NCBI GenBank assembly: GCA_031400505.1
Contig: JANNPZ010000006.1
Location: 1 to 64,000 of the forward strand
Length of the DNA stretch: 64,000 nt
Origin: JAIYDJ01 sp031400505
GTDB taxonomy: Bacteria; Pseudomonadota; Alphaproteobacteria; Rhodobacterales; Rhodobacteraceae
Reading direction: 5' to 3'
Within the stretch, counting starts at the first letter, position 1; every line of letters starts with the position of its first letter. This document shows positions 1 to 8,014 of the stretch, piece by piece. The notes beneath the pieces are model-generated. The model was not told the DNA's origin, made no database searches, and saw only the letters and a list, made by a program, of their open reading frames with translations. The position numbers and the translations under genes were made by a program.

Positions 1-57
1 CTCGACGAAAGCAACGACGCGGGTTCGAAGTTCCATAGGATGTGATTTGCCCATCAT
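1..57 (-). mobile_element. IS630-family transposase, N-terminal fragment cut by window edge
   Basis: Reading the minus strand from position 57 gives 19 codons without a stop: two Met, then GKSHPMELRTRVVAFVE. The pattern 'HP-ELR-RVVAFVE' is the usual beginning of IS630-type transposases, just ahead of their helix-turn-helix. The rest of the gene lies left of the window. The start could be either of the two adjacent ATGs (57 or 54). The terminal inverted repeat should lie between here and about position 130, but it cannot be defined without the other end of the element. Whether the copy is intact is unknown. The family call rests on one short motif. Confidence 0.6.
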
Positions 58-161
58 GACCCCCTACATCTGGCAAAGATAGGGAATCACAAACCTCTCA
101 CCTTCGGAATCCTGAATCGGATGACCGACGACGCGCTCTAATGAACAGATGATGCCAGGGG

Positions 162-824
162 TCAGAGCGTGGCGAGGATGCGGGCGGCCTCGGCCCGGGG
201 GTCGGCCAGTTTGCTACGGTCTTCACCGGGAAAGAAGCGCGCGCGTGTCGCCGTGGGCATCGGGGCCGGGGTGGCGATGATGACGCGCGGGCCGACCTTG
301 GTGGTTTCTGCGGCCCATGAGCGGGCAAGGGCGATCTGGGCTGCTTTGGTCGCGCCGTAAGCGCCAAAGAATTTCGCGCCGGCGCGGGGGTCGTCGAGAA
401 ACAGCGCCGTGCCCTGATGCGCGCGCAGCAGCGGTTCGACCATCGGGATCAAGAGGCCGGTGGCGCGGGTGTTAGTTGCGATGGATTTGTCCCAATCCTT
501 GCTGTCGAGCGATCCCGCCGGTGCAAGGGGGGCTGCGTGCACTGCCGCATGAACCCAAAGGCTAAGGCCGCCCCACCGGTCGTAGATGGACCGGCACAGA
601 TGGCGCATCGCTTCGTCGTTGGCGATGTCCATCGGGGCCAGCGTCAGCGCCCCTGCACCGGGCAGTCTGGCCGAACGCACGCGGTCGTCCAGCTCTTCCA
701 GACCGCCGACAGTGCGCGCGACAGCGACGACGTGCCAGCCTTGCAGGGCCAGCTGTTCAGCCATGGCGGCCCCGAAACCTCGGGATGCGCCGGTGACAAG
801 GGCGGTGCGGGGATGTGTGTTCAT
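162..824 (-). CDS. SDR-family oxidoreductase-like protein
   Basis: The 220-residue protein has a Rossmann fold with the short-chain dehydrogenase nucleotide-binding motif TGASRGFG (residues 11-18) and the catalytic-type YGATK (Tyr156, Lys160). Two usual elements are altered. The 'NAG' strand motif is replaced by HAA (about residue 92), and the Ser normally about 13 residues before the Tyr is replaced by the stretch FLDDPRAG. Activity as a standard dehydrogenase is therefore uncertain and the substrate is unknown. It is the last gene of the long minus-strand run that includes purF, 24 bp after the DUF1801 gene, so it may be co-transcribed. ATG start at 824. Confidence 0.8.
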   Translation of the reverse strand: MNTHPRTALVTGASRGFGAAMAEQLALQGWHVVAVARTVGGLEELDDRVRSARLPGAGALTLAPMDIANDEAMRHLCRSIYDRWGGLSLWVHAAVHAAPLAPAGSLDSKDWDKSIATNTRATGLLIPMVEPLLRAHQGTALFLDDPRAGAKFFGAYGATKAAQIALARSWAAETTKVGPRVIIATPAPMPTATRARFFPGEDRSKLADPRAEAARILATL

Positions 825-848
825 GGCGCGGTCTATGCCACCCTGGCC

Positions 849-1229
849 CTAAAGGGGCAAGGGTGGGCGGCCCTGTCGCGCGGTTCCGTCAGCGATTTCG
901 GCAAGCCGGGCGTCGATGATCTGCAGGATCAACTGTGGCGGCAAGGGCGTGTCGGGTGTGAACAGGACGCCCGATTTCGAGGTCTTGAACGGGGTGCAGT
1001 CGATGCGCGGGATGATGCTGCCGGAATGCGGATAAAGCCCGAGGTGGCGTTTGAAGGCGGCATAGCCTGCGGCCATCTTGCCGTTCGGCATCCTGAAACC
1101 GGGCATCGCATAAGACAGGCACTCGGTCGCGTTGGGCAGATGGGCGCGGATCAGGCATCGCAGGTCTTGCAGAGTTTTGGCTTGATCCGGCGGCAGGGCG
1201 GCGAGGTAGGCGTCCACCTCGGCCGTCAT
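849..1229 (-). CDS. DUF1801 (YdhG/iron-chaperone-like) family protein
   Basis: A 126-residue soluble protein beginning with 'VDAYLAALPPDQAKTLQDLRCLIRAHLP', followed by 'YAMPGFRMPNGKMAAGYAAFKRHLGLYP'. This is the pattern of DUF1801 proteins, which have a frataxin-like fold and no firmly assigned role. The ATG at 1229 overlaps the purF stop by 4 bp (ATGA), so translation is probably coupled to purF. No catalytic residues can be named. Linkage to purF is positional and does not prove a purine role. Confidence 0.75.
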   Translation of the reverse strand: MTAEVDAYLAALPPDQAKTLQDLRCLIRAHLPNATECLSYAMPGFRMPNGKMAAGYAAFKRHLGLYPHSGSIIPRIDCTPFKTSKSGVLFTPDTPLPPQLILQIIDARLAEIADGTARQGRPPLPL

Positions 1230-2710
1230 TCGGCGGCTTTCATCTGAAAGCCTTCTTCGATCTTATCCGAGGGCGCGACCGGATAGTCGCCAGAGAAGCA
1301 GGCATCGCAGAACTGCGGTTTGGCGGCGTCGCGGCCCGCGACCTCGCCCGCCGCGCGGTAAAGGCCGTCGAGCGTCACGAATTTGAGGCTGTTGACGCCG
1401 ATCCAGTCGCGCATTTCCTCTTCGGACATCGTGGCAGCCAGAAGTTTGCTGCGCTCTGGCGTATCGACGCCGTAAAAGCACGGCCAGGCGGTGGGGGGGG
1501 ATGCGATGCGGAAATGCACCTCGGCAGCGCCGGCTTCAAGGATCATGTCCTTGATCTTGCGGCTGGTGGTGCCGCGCACCACGCTGTCGTCCACCAGGAT
1601 CACCCGTTTGCCCTTGATCAGCGCGCGATTGACGTTGAGTTTCAGCCGCACCCCCATGTTGCGGATGGACTCAGTGGGCTCGATGAAGGTGCGGCCCATG
1701 TATTGGTTGCGGATGATGCCCATGGCATAGGGGATGCCGGATTGCTGGCTGAATCCAATGGCGGCGGGTGTGCCGCTGTCGGGGACGGGGCAGACGAGGT
1801 CTGCATCGACCGGCGCCTCGATCGCGAGTTCCACGCCGATCTGGCGGCGGGTTTCATAAACGGAACGCCCGCCAAGGATGCTGTCGGGCCGGCTGAAATA
1901 GACCTGCTCGAAAATGCAGAACCGGGATCTGGCCGGGGCGAAGGGGCGCGTTGACGCGACCTCGTTATCCTCGATCACAACCATTTCGCCCGGTTCGATT
2001 TCGCGGATGAACTCGGCCCCGATGATGTCGAGCGCGCAGGTTTCAGAGGCGAGTGCCCAGCCATGATCCGAGATGCGGCCAAGGACCAACGGACGTACCC
2101 CAAGCGGGTCACGCACGCCGATCAGTTTGGTGCGGGTCATGGCGACCACCGAAAACGCGCCTTCGACGCGGCGCAGGGCGTCTTTCATCCGTTCTGCGAT
2201 GGTTTTCTGGATCGACCGCGCCATCAGGAGGATGAAGCATTCAGAATCGCTTGAAGACTGGAAAATGCTGCCCCGCTCGATCAGTTCGCGGCGCAACTGC
2301 GCGGCATTGGTCAGATTGCCATTATGGGCGATGGCGGCCCCGCCCATCGAGAATTCGCCAAAGAACGGCTGCACGTCGCGAATAGCCGTCGCCCCCTTGG
2401 ACCCGGCTGTGGAATAGCGCACATGGCCGATGGCCAGCGCGCCTGGCAGGGTTTTCATCACGTCATGGCTGGTGAAGTTGTCGCGCACATAGCCGAACCG
2501 GCGGGCCGAGTTGAATCCGGACAAGGGGTCATAACTGACGATCCCACCCGCCTCTTGACCGCGATGTTGTAGGGCATGCAGGCCAAGGGCCACAAAATTG
2601 GCGGCGTCCGATGCGCCGATCACACCAAACACGCCGCATTCCTCTTTCAACTTGTCGTCGTCAAAAGGATGGGCGCGAAATCCGTGGACGGAATGCGGAA
2701 GATTGGTCAA
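1226..2710 (-). CDS. purF: amidophosphoribosyltransferase (purine biosynthesis, first step)
   Basis: PurF converts PRPP and glutamine to phosphoribosylamine, the committed step of purine synthesis. The 494-residue product has a short propeptide ending before Cys25 (KEECGVFG), the N-terminal nucleophile of the glutaminase domain after processing. The PRPP-binding loop VILVDDSVVRGTT lies in the C-terminal phosphoribosyltransferase half. The length is normal. The start is TTG at 2710, preceded by GGAG at about 8 nt spacing; no in-frame ATG occurs before the catalytic Cys. It follows cvpA, as in many proteobacteria, and overlaps the DUF1801 gene. Two perfect hairpins lie in the 95-bp cvpA-purF gap and may modulate expression. 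Confidence 0.96.
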   Translation of the reverse strand: MTNLPHSVHGFRAHPFDDDKLKEECGVFGVIGASDAANFVALGLHALQHRGQEAGGIVSYDPLSGFNSARRFGYVRDNFTSHDVMKTLPGALAIGHVRYSTAGSKGATAIRDVQPFFGEFSMGGAAIAHNGNLTNAAQLRRELIERGSIFQSSSDSECFILLMARSIQKTIAERMKDALRRVEGAFSVVAMTRTKLIGVRDPLGVRPLVLGRISDHGWALASETCALDIIGAEFIREIEPGEMVVIEDNEVASTRPFAPARSRFCIFEQVYFSRPDSILGGRSVYETRRQIGVELAIEAPVDADLVCPVPDSGTPAAIGFSQQSGIPYAMGIIRNQYMGRTFIEPTESIRNMGVRLKLNVNRALIKGKRVILVDDSVVRGTTSRKIKDMILEAGAAEVHFRIASPPTAWPCFYGVDTPERSKLLAATMSEEEMRDWIGVNSLKFVTLDGLYRAAGEVAGRDAAKPQFCDACFSGDYPVAPSDKIEEGFQMKAAE

Positions 2711-2732
2711 CGGCGCGCTCCGGATCGAATTG

Positions 2733-2757
2733 GGTTCGGATTGGCATAATCCGAACC
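2733..2757 (-). promoter_or_regulatory. perfect 10-bp hairpin just upstream of purF
   Basis: GGTTCGGATT (2733-2742) and AATCCGAACC (2748-2757) form a perfect 10-bp stem with a 5-nt loop. It ends 22 nt before the purF TTG start. No U-run follows, so it is not a classical terminator. It could be an RNA-processing or attenuation element, or the operator of a DNA-binding protein. Confidence 0.55.
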
Positions 2758-2771
2758 AGGCAACGAGTCAT

Positions 2772-2795
2772 CATCCGATCGGTGCGGATCGGATG
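2772..2795 (-). promoter_or_regulatory. perfect 9-bp hairpin between cvpA and purF
   Basis: CATCCGATC (2772-2780) and GATCGGATG (2787-2795) pair perfectly around a 6-nt loop, 10 nt after the cvpA stop. It lies 14 bp from the hairpin at 2733-2757, making a tandem pair in one short intercistronic gap. Confidence 0.5.
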
Positions 2796-2805
2796 TGGGT
2801 GGGCT

Positions 2806-3405
2806 TTAGCCGCCTGTGGAAGGGGCGGGTGCCACAGGTGCGGGCGCGACTGAGGGTGCGCAGGCGGCGGTCAGGTCGGTATAGCGATCCACGATCCAGC
2901 TTGGGGCGTCTTCCGGCACAAGGGCATCGATCGAATTCTGGAAGCTCGCGAACACTTTCGCCGACCGGCTGTCGTCGATCATCGGCACGGCGTTGGACGA
3001 CAAGGCGCGGTCATATACCAGAAACGCCACCCCGACCAGCAACGCCCCGCGCGCCACCCCAAACAGAAAGCCCAGCCCCTGATCAATCCCGCCAAGTGCG
3101 GAACGCTGCACGACTGACGAAAACAAAGGCGTGAACAAAGATGCGACCACAAGACCGACGGTGAAAACCGCGGCAAAGGCCCCAATCATCGACAATTCGC
3201 AGCTTTCCGAAAGGAACTCTCCGACCACTGGCAGTTCCTTGATCAAAGGTTGGGCGGAAGGGGCAAAGATGAATGCCAGAATGGCCGCCCCCACCCAACC
3301 GGCAATCGCCATTGCCTCGCGCACAAAGCCACGAGAATAGGCCAGGATCGCAGACAAGACGATCAACCCCGCCACGACGGCGTCGACCACAGTAAAGCCT
3401 TCCAT
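2806..3405 (-). CDS. cvpA: CvpA family inner-membrane protein
   Basis: A 199-residue protein with four predicted membrane helices, starting 'MEGFTVVDAVVAGLIVLSAILAYSRGFVREAMAIAGWVGAA'. This is the conserved N-terminus of CvpA (colicin V production / purF-linked membrane protein), with the usual D-x(7)-Y-R-G-F motif region. The C-terminal tail is Pro/Ala-rich (APAPVAPAPS). The biochemical function is not established in the family. The gene lies between radA and purF; the radA stop is 17 bp upstream of its ATG at 3405, so the three are probably one transcript. Confidence 0.9.
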   Translation of the reverse strand: MEGFTVVDAVVAGLIVLSAILAYSRGFVREAMAIAGWVGAAILAFIFAPSAQPLIKELPVVGEFLSESCELSMIGAFAAVFTVGLVVASLFTPLFSSVVQRSALGGIDQGLGFLFGVARGALLVGVAFLVYDRALSSNAVPMIDDSRSAKVFASFQNSIDALVPEDAPSWIVDRYTDLTAACAPSVAPAPVAPAPSTGG

Positions 3406-3422
3406 TCCTGCCTCCAGACGCT

Positions 3423-4778
3423 TTAGCCTGCGCCGAATATTTCCCCAACGAACGCTACCAGATCGGGCATCTCGCGCATCGTCATGCCGGTCCCCTGTCC
3501 CATCTTCGACCGGGTCGGAGCAATCGCCTGCGTAAAACCAAGTTTCGACGCTTCTTTCAACCGGTTTTCAGTCTGAGTGACCGGACGCAGGGCCCCCGAC
3601 AGGCTGATTTCGCCAAAAAGCACCATGTCTGGCGGAATTGCCACATCCTCGCGCGCAGAAAGGATGGCACCTGCCACTGCAAGATCGGCGGCGGGTTCCG
3701 ATACCCGCATTCCTCCTGCCACGTTCACGAAGACATCCAGCCCGGCAAAACTGATGCCGCAGCGCGCCTCAAGCACCGCTAGAATCGTGGACAGGCGCCC
3801 CCCGTCCAGACCGACAACCGTGCGGCGCGGGGTTCCCAAGGGGGAAGGTGCAACCAGCGCCTGAATTTCGGTCAAAACCGGGCGGGTGCCTTCGATCCCC
3901 GCAAAAACCGCAGAGCCCGGCGTTGCGGCCCCGCGATCGGACAAAAACAGTGCCGAGGGATTGGCGACCTGTTGCAGCCCGTCGCCCGTCATCTCGAACA
4001 CGCCGATCTCGTCCGCCGGGCCAAAGCGGTTCTTCACCGCGCGCAGGATCCGGAACTGATGGCCGCGTTCGCCCTCGAAATAAAGTACGGTATCGACCAT
4101 ATGCTCGACGACCCTTGGCCCGGCGATCTGTCCGTCCTTGGTGACGTGACCCACAAGGATCACCGACACGCCGCGCTTTTTGGCAAAAGTGACCAACTCG
4201 TGTGCCGCCGCACGGACCTGACTGACCGATCCCGGAGCGGCTTCCAGGGTATCGAGCCACATTGTCTGAATGGAATCGATCACGCACAGTGCGGGGCGGT
4301 GGGTGTCGAGTGTCGTCAGGATGTCACGCAGATTGGTTTCTGCACCAAGGCTGACTTTCGCATCGGTCAGGCCAAGCCGCTGCGCGCGCATCCGAACCTG
4401 CGCTGCGGCCTCTTCGCCCGAGATGTACATGACGGACGTGCCGCGCCGGGCGAAAGATGCCGCAGCCTGCAAGAGCAACGTCGATTTGCCGATACCTGGA
4501 TCACCCCCCACAAGGATCGCCGATGCCTGCACGAGACCGCCACCCAGCACGCGGTCCAACTCGTCAATCCCGGACGAGGTGCGCAGGCTGGGGGCCTCTG
4601 TTGTTGCCAGATCCGTCAGCGCGATGGACTTGCCCTTGCCGCCAAGGGATTTCGGGCCGCTTGACAGGGGTGCTTCTTCAACAATTGTGTTCCAGCCTCC
4701 GCAAGCTTCGCATTTGCCGATCCATTTGCGGTGTGCGGCCCCACACGCGGTGCAGGTAAAGGACGGCGACTTGCTCAT
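3423..4778 (-). CDS. radA: DNA repair protein RadA
   Basis: RadA is a RecA-like branch-migration helicase. The 451-residue protein starts MSKSPSFTCTACG, giving a four-Cys zinc finger (Cys9, 12, 23, 26). The Walker A GGDPGIGKST follows at 91-100, then the RadA signature KNRFG ('VKNRFGPADEIGVFEM') and a C-terminal Lon-protease-like domain. The reading frame is open for 100 codons further upstream, but that part is antiparallel to nothing recognisable and overlaps the PqiA-domain gene. The zinc finger fixes the start at 4778, in a 4-bp overlap with that gene. Confidence 0.95.
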   Translation of the reverse strand: MSKSPSFTCTACGAAHRKWIGKCEACGGWNTIVEEAPLSSGPKSLGGKGKSIALTDLATTEAPSLRTSSGIDELDRVLGGGLVQASAILVGGDPGIGKSTLLLQAAASFARRGTSVMYISGEEAAAQVRMRAQRLGLTDAKVSLGAETNLRDILTTLDTHRPALCVIDSIQTMWLDTLEAAPGSVSQVRAAAHELVTFAKKRGVSVILVGHVTKDGQIAGPRVVEHMVDTVLYFEGERGHQFRILRAVKNRFGPADEIGVFEMTGDGLQQVANPSALFLSDRGAATPGSAVFAGIEGTRPVLTEIQALVAPSPLGTPRRTVVGLDGGRLSTILAVLEARCGISFAGLDVFVNVAGGMRVSEPAADLAVAGAILSAREDVAIPPDMVLFGEISLSGALRPVTQTENRLKEASKLGFTQAIAPTRSKMGQGTGMTMREMPDLVAFVGEIFGAG

Positions 4779-5206
4779 GGTTTCAGATCTCGCGCCGTCA
4801 GAATCGAGATGGCGAGCGAGGCAAGGATGCAGGCCGTGAACAGGTACATCCCCCAGGCGACCTCGATGGTGGCCAGACCGATGCCCTTTGCCAGCACGAT
4901 GTAAAGTGCGATCAGAAAGACATCCGCCATGGCGAGTTTGCCAAGGATGTGCAGCACCGGCAGGGTCTTCGGCGACAAAAGGCCGAAGTGAAGCAAAGCA
5001 AGTCCGATCGTTTTCAGCCAAGGTGCAAAGATCGCGCACACCGTGACAGTCAGCGCAAGCACGACGTCGCTGCCCCACAAGGACTGCAAGCCAGAAATGA
5101 CCGAGATTTCGTCCAATCCGAACACGGGCAACAAGGCTGCGCGCATCAAGGGGGCGAACCAGGCCACCGGAAACAGGATCATCAAGGCCAGGTTTGCGTA
5201 TTTCAT
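4775..5206 (-). CDS. PqiA-domain (paraquat-inducible protein A) membrane protein
   Basis: A 143-residue integral membrane protein with four hydrophobic helices and the PqiA-type pattern '...WLKTIGLALLHFGLL....KLAMADVFLIALYIVLAKGIGLATIEVAWGMYLF'. It corresponds to one half of the usual two-domain PqiA. PqiA belongs to the MCE-linked lipid-transport systems of the envelope. Here it follows mlaE and mlaF (36-bp gap) and overlaps radA by 4 bp. No MlaD/PqiB-type MCE protein is present in the window. A role as an accessory membrane partner of MlaEF is inferred from position. ATG at 5206. Confidence 0.75.
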   Translation of the reverse strand: MKYANLALMILFPVAWFAPLMRAALLPVFGLDEISVISGLQSLWGSDVVLALTVTVCAIFAPWLKTIGLALLHFGLLSPKTLPVLHILGKLAMADVFLIALYIVLAKGIGLATIEVAWGMYLFTACILASLAISILTARDLKP

Positions 5207-5242
5207 CGACGCAAGGTGCGGGTTGCGCGTGCCGGGGTCAAG

Positions 5243-5989
5243 TCAGCGTACTGAGGCTATCGGGCCATCGGCGCGGCCATGGATGAATTGTTGCAGATAG
5301 GGGTCCTCCGCGGTGTCCATGTCCGCCACCGGACCGGTCCATTGAATAAGGCCTTCGTGCAGCATGGCCACCCGGTCGGCAATGGCGCGGACCGACGACA
5401 TGTCATGGGTGATCGTCATGGCCGTAGCACCCATTTCAACCACGATCTCGCGGATCAGGGCGTTGATTACACCGGACATGATCGGATCAAGTCCCGTCGT
5501 GGGTTCATCGAAAAAGATGATCTCGGGTTCTGCTGCAATGGCGCGGGCCAGGCCCACGCGCTTTTGCATGCCGCCTGACAGTTCTGCCGGAAACTGGTCT
5601 GCCACTGCGGGTGTCAAACCGACGCGGCGCAGTTTTTCAAGCGCCACGGCGCGGGCCTGATCCTTGGGCAGTGCTCTTGCGCCACGCATCAGACGGAACG
5701 CGACGTTTTCCCAGACCTTCAGCGAGTCAAACAGCGCACCGCCCTGAAACAGCATCCCGAAGCGGGCCAGGAAGGCGTCACGTTCGGCTCTCGCTACATC
5801 CTGACCGTCAAGCGAAATGGTCCCTTTGTCAGGGTTGACCAACCCGAGGATGCATTTCAGCAGCACTGACTTGCCGGTCCCTGACCCGCCAATCACCACC
5901 ATCGACTGCCCGCGGGGCAAAGTCAGGTCGATACCGCGCAACACCCGATTTTCCCCGAAAGTTTTCTGAACGCCCCGCAGCTCGATCAT
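5243..5989 (-). CDS. mlaF: MlaF-type ABC transporter ATP-binding protein
   Basis: The 248-residue ATPase begins MIELRGVQKTFGENRVLRG. It has Walker A GGSGTGKS at about 34-41, signature LSGGMQKRVGLARA and Walker B IIFFDEPTTGLDP. The LSGGMQKR form and 'GLDPIMSGVINALIREI' are typical of the Mla/Ttg2A phospholipid-trafficking ATPases. Its ATG at 5989 overlaps the mlaE stop (ATGA), showing translational coupling. In the family, MlaF drives glycerophospholipid transport across the periplasm with MlaE and the MCE protein MlaD. MlaD and MlaC are not encoded here. Confidence 0.92.
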   Translation of the reverse strand: MIELRGVQKTFGENRVLRGIDLTLPRGQSMVVIGGSGTGKSVLLKCILGLVNPDKGTISLDGQDVARAERDAFLARFGMLFQGGALFDSLKVWENVAFRLMRGARALPKDQARAVALEKLRRVGLTPAVADQFPAELSGGMQKRVGLARAIAAEPEIIFFDEPTTGLDPIMSGVINALIREIVVEMGATAMTITHDMSSVRAIADRVAMLHEGLIQWTGPVADMDTAEDPYLQQFIHGRADGPIASVR

Positions 5990-6768
5990 GAGGTGAAAAA
6001 CACCTCGGTCAGCACATAGTTGGCGGCAAGGATCATGACCGATGCCGCAACCACGGCAGATTTCGTGGCAGCGCCCACGCCCTGTGCCCCACGCCCCGAG
6101 GTCATGCCGAAGTAACACCCCATCAACGCCACAATGAACCCGAAAGCCGCGCCCTTGATCATGCCCGACCAGACATCCCATCCTTCAAGGAAATCGACGG
6201 TGTTTTTCAGATAGGTGGCCGAGTTGAAATCAAGCCGCGTTATGCCAACCAGCCAGCCACCCATGATCCCGATCGAATCGCCGACCGCCACCAGAACCGG
6301 CACTGCCAAAGTGGCAGCCAGAACCCGCGGCACCGCGAGGTATTTCAGCGGGTTTGTCGAAAGCGTCACCAGTGCGTCGATCTGCTCGGTGACTTTCATC
6401 GTCCCGATCTCTGCTGCAATCGAGGACGCAACCCGTGCGGCCACCATCAAACCGCCCAACACCGGCCCAAGCTCGCGTGCCATGCCAATTGCTACAATTG
6501 ACGGCACCACGGATTCCGCGTTGAACCGCGCGCCGCCCGAATAGATCTGCAGCGCCAGGGCACCACCGGTGAACAACGCAGTCAGCCCGACGACCGGCAA
6601 GGAAAACCAGCCGATCTGCAACAGGGCATGGCCGAATTCGCGAAAGTAGAACGGCGGGCGCAGCATGTGACCAAGGATGGACCCGGCAAACCGGCTGACG
6701 CGGCCGATGCCTGCCAGGGCCAGATGCGCAGAGCGGCCAAGTGCTGCAAGGCTGGTGATCAGGGTCAT
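5986..6768 (-). CDS. mlaE: MlaE-type ABC transporter permease
   Basis: A 260-residue polytopic membrane protein containing 'ALQIYSGGARFNAESVVPSIVAIGMARELGPVLGGLMVAARVASSIAAEIGTMKVTEQIDAL'. This is the highly conserved core of MlaE/YrbE permeases, with ELGPVL and the EIGTM-TEQIDAL coupling segment. Its start at 6768 overlaps the alr stop by 4 bp and its stop overlaps mlaF by 4 bp. The likely role is retrograde or anterograde phospholipid transport for outer-membrane lipid asymmetry; the direction is not shown by sequence. Confidence 0.92.
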   Translation of the reverse strand: MTLITSLAALGRSAHLALAGIGRVSRFAGSILGHMLRPPFYFREFGHALLQIGWFSLPVVGLTALFTGGALALQIYSGGARFNAESVVPSIVAIGMARELGPVLGGLMVAARVASSIAAEIGTMKVTEQIDALVTLSTNPLKYLAVPRVLAATLAVPVLVAVGDSIGIMGGWLVGITRLDFNSATYLKNTVDFLEGWDVWSGMIKGAAFGFIVALMGCYFGMTSGRGAQGVGAATKSAVVAASVMILAANYVLTEVFFTS

Positions 6769-7814
6769 GTCGCAGGCTCGATATAGCGGCGCGCATACCG
6801 CGCACCAAGGCTGGTCAGAACCTCGTATCCGATTGTGCCGGCGGCGTCGGCTAGGTCATCGACACTCTGGTGAGGACCCAGGATGTCAAGGCTGACGGGC
6901 ACATGCGCCAGGTGGCTGATGTCTACCGTGATCAGATCCATCGACACACGCCCCACAAGCGGGCAAGGCACATGCCCGGCCCACAAGACGGCCATGTTCG
7001 ACAGGCCCCGCAACAGACCATCGGCATAGCCGGCAGCGACAGTGGCGATCATGCTGGGGGCTTCGGCGGTCCATGTGGCGGCATAGCCCACCACTTCATC
7101 CGGTTCCACCTGCCGGGTCTGGATCACAGGCAGCGACAGAGTGACAACCGGCGCCGCACCTTCATAGGGACGCCCCCCATAAAGGCCGATCCCCGGTCGC
7201 GTCAGATCAAAGTGATAGCGCGGACCCAGAAGGATGCCGCCGGTCGCAGCGAACGACCTTGGCACCCCCGTGCCATCCGTCATGGCATGGAATTGGGCGA
7301 GTTGCCGCTCATTCATCGGATGGTCAGGATCATCGGCGCAGGCCAGATGCGACATCAGAACTTCGGGGCCAGCCTCGAGCAGGTAGGGTGCGAGAGCCTC
7401 CCATTCGGCAGTCTCCATCCCAAGCCGATTCATTCCGGTGTCAAGTTGAACGCCGAAAGCATGGCCCGGTAACGCTTCGAGATGCCGGGTGACCTGGTCG
7501 AGCGCGTTGAGCATCGGGGTCAGATCAAGGTCGCCGATCATCCCGGTGCCGCCTGCCATATGGCCCGACAGAACACAAATCTGCGGACCGGGGCCAAGGG
7601 CCTGCCGCAGGGCGGCACCCTCTTCGGCGAGGGCCACAAAAAACCTGCGCGCCCCGGCGCGGGCAAGAGTTTGTGCTACGCGCGCAGTGCCAAGCCCATA
7701 GCCGTTCGCCTTGACCACAGCAGCCGTCTGAACGCCGGAGGCTGAAGCGCGGTCAAGTGCCCGCCAGTTGATGGCGATGGCGTCAAGGTCGATTGTAAGG
7801 GTTCCGCTGGCCAT
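6765..7814 (-). CDS. alr: alanine racemase
   Basis: A PLP enzyme interconverting L- and D-alanine for peptidoglycan synthesis. The 349-residue protein has the PLP-binding motif AAVVKANGYGLG with Lys35, and 'VGYAATWTAEAPSMIATVAAGYADG' preceding 'RVSMDLITVDIS' in the C-terminal beta domain. The length is normal for the biosynthetic form, and no signal peptide is seen. It is the first gene of the alr-mlaE-mlaF-pqiA-radA-cvpA-purF run, separated from dnaB by 200 bp that holds a dispersed repeat motif. ATG at 7814. Confidence 0.94.
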   Translation of the reverse strand: MASGTLTIDLDAIAINWRALDRASASGVQTAAVVKANGYGLGTARVAQTLARAGARRFFVALAEEGAALRQALGPGPQICVLSGHMAGGTGMIGDLDLTPMLNALDQVTRHLEALPGHAFGVQLDTGMNRLGMETAEWEALAPYLLEAGPEVLMSHLACADDPDHPMNERQLAQFHAMTDGTGVPRSFAATGGILLGPRYHFDLTRPGIGLYGGRPYEGAAPVVTLSLPVIQTRQVEPDEVVGYAATWTAEAPSMIATVAAGYADGLLRGLSNMAVLWAGHVPCPLVGRVSMDLITVDISHLAHVPVSLDILGPHQSVDDLADAAGTIGYEVLTSLGARYARRYIEPAT

Positions 7815-7949
7815 AGGGGGGTTTTGACAGGCGGGCGGGCAGGGTCAAGGGGTATCTGACGACGGGTGCCGTTGCGGTGGGCCTCGAGCCCCCCCCACCG
7901 GCGCTGCCGCGGACCCGACCCGATGCGTTGTGCCGCTGCAAGGCCGGGT

Positions 7950-7975
7950 GCCTCCGGCGGGGATATTTGGAAACT
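7950..7975 (+). repeat. dispersed GGGATATTTG-type intergenic repeat, copy 1
   Basis: In the dnaB-alr gap the plus strand reads GCCTCCGGCGGGGATATTTG and continues GAAAC. The core GGGATATTTG preceded by a C/G-rich block recurs at 10491-10525 (minus strand) and 35741-35786 (plus strand). From memory, similar motifs are very common between genes in Rhodobacteraceae; a genome count would settle this. The flanking sequence 7815-8014 holds nothing else recognisable. Confidence 0.5.
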
Positions 7976-8014
7976 GGCGATCGGGAAACGCAAACTTGGG
8001 CTGAACGGACCGGG

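Noticed and set aside
7815..8014. Possible tRNA or small RNA in the dnaB-alr gap
   Set aside because: No cloverleaf, no TTCRANY arm and no terminator; only the dispersed repeat is seen.
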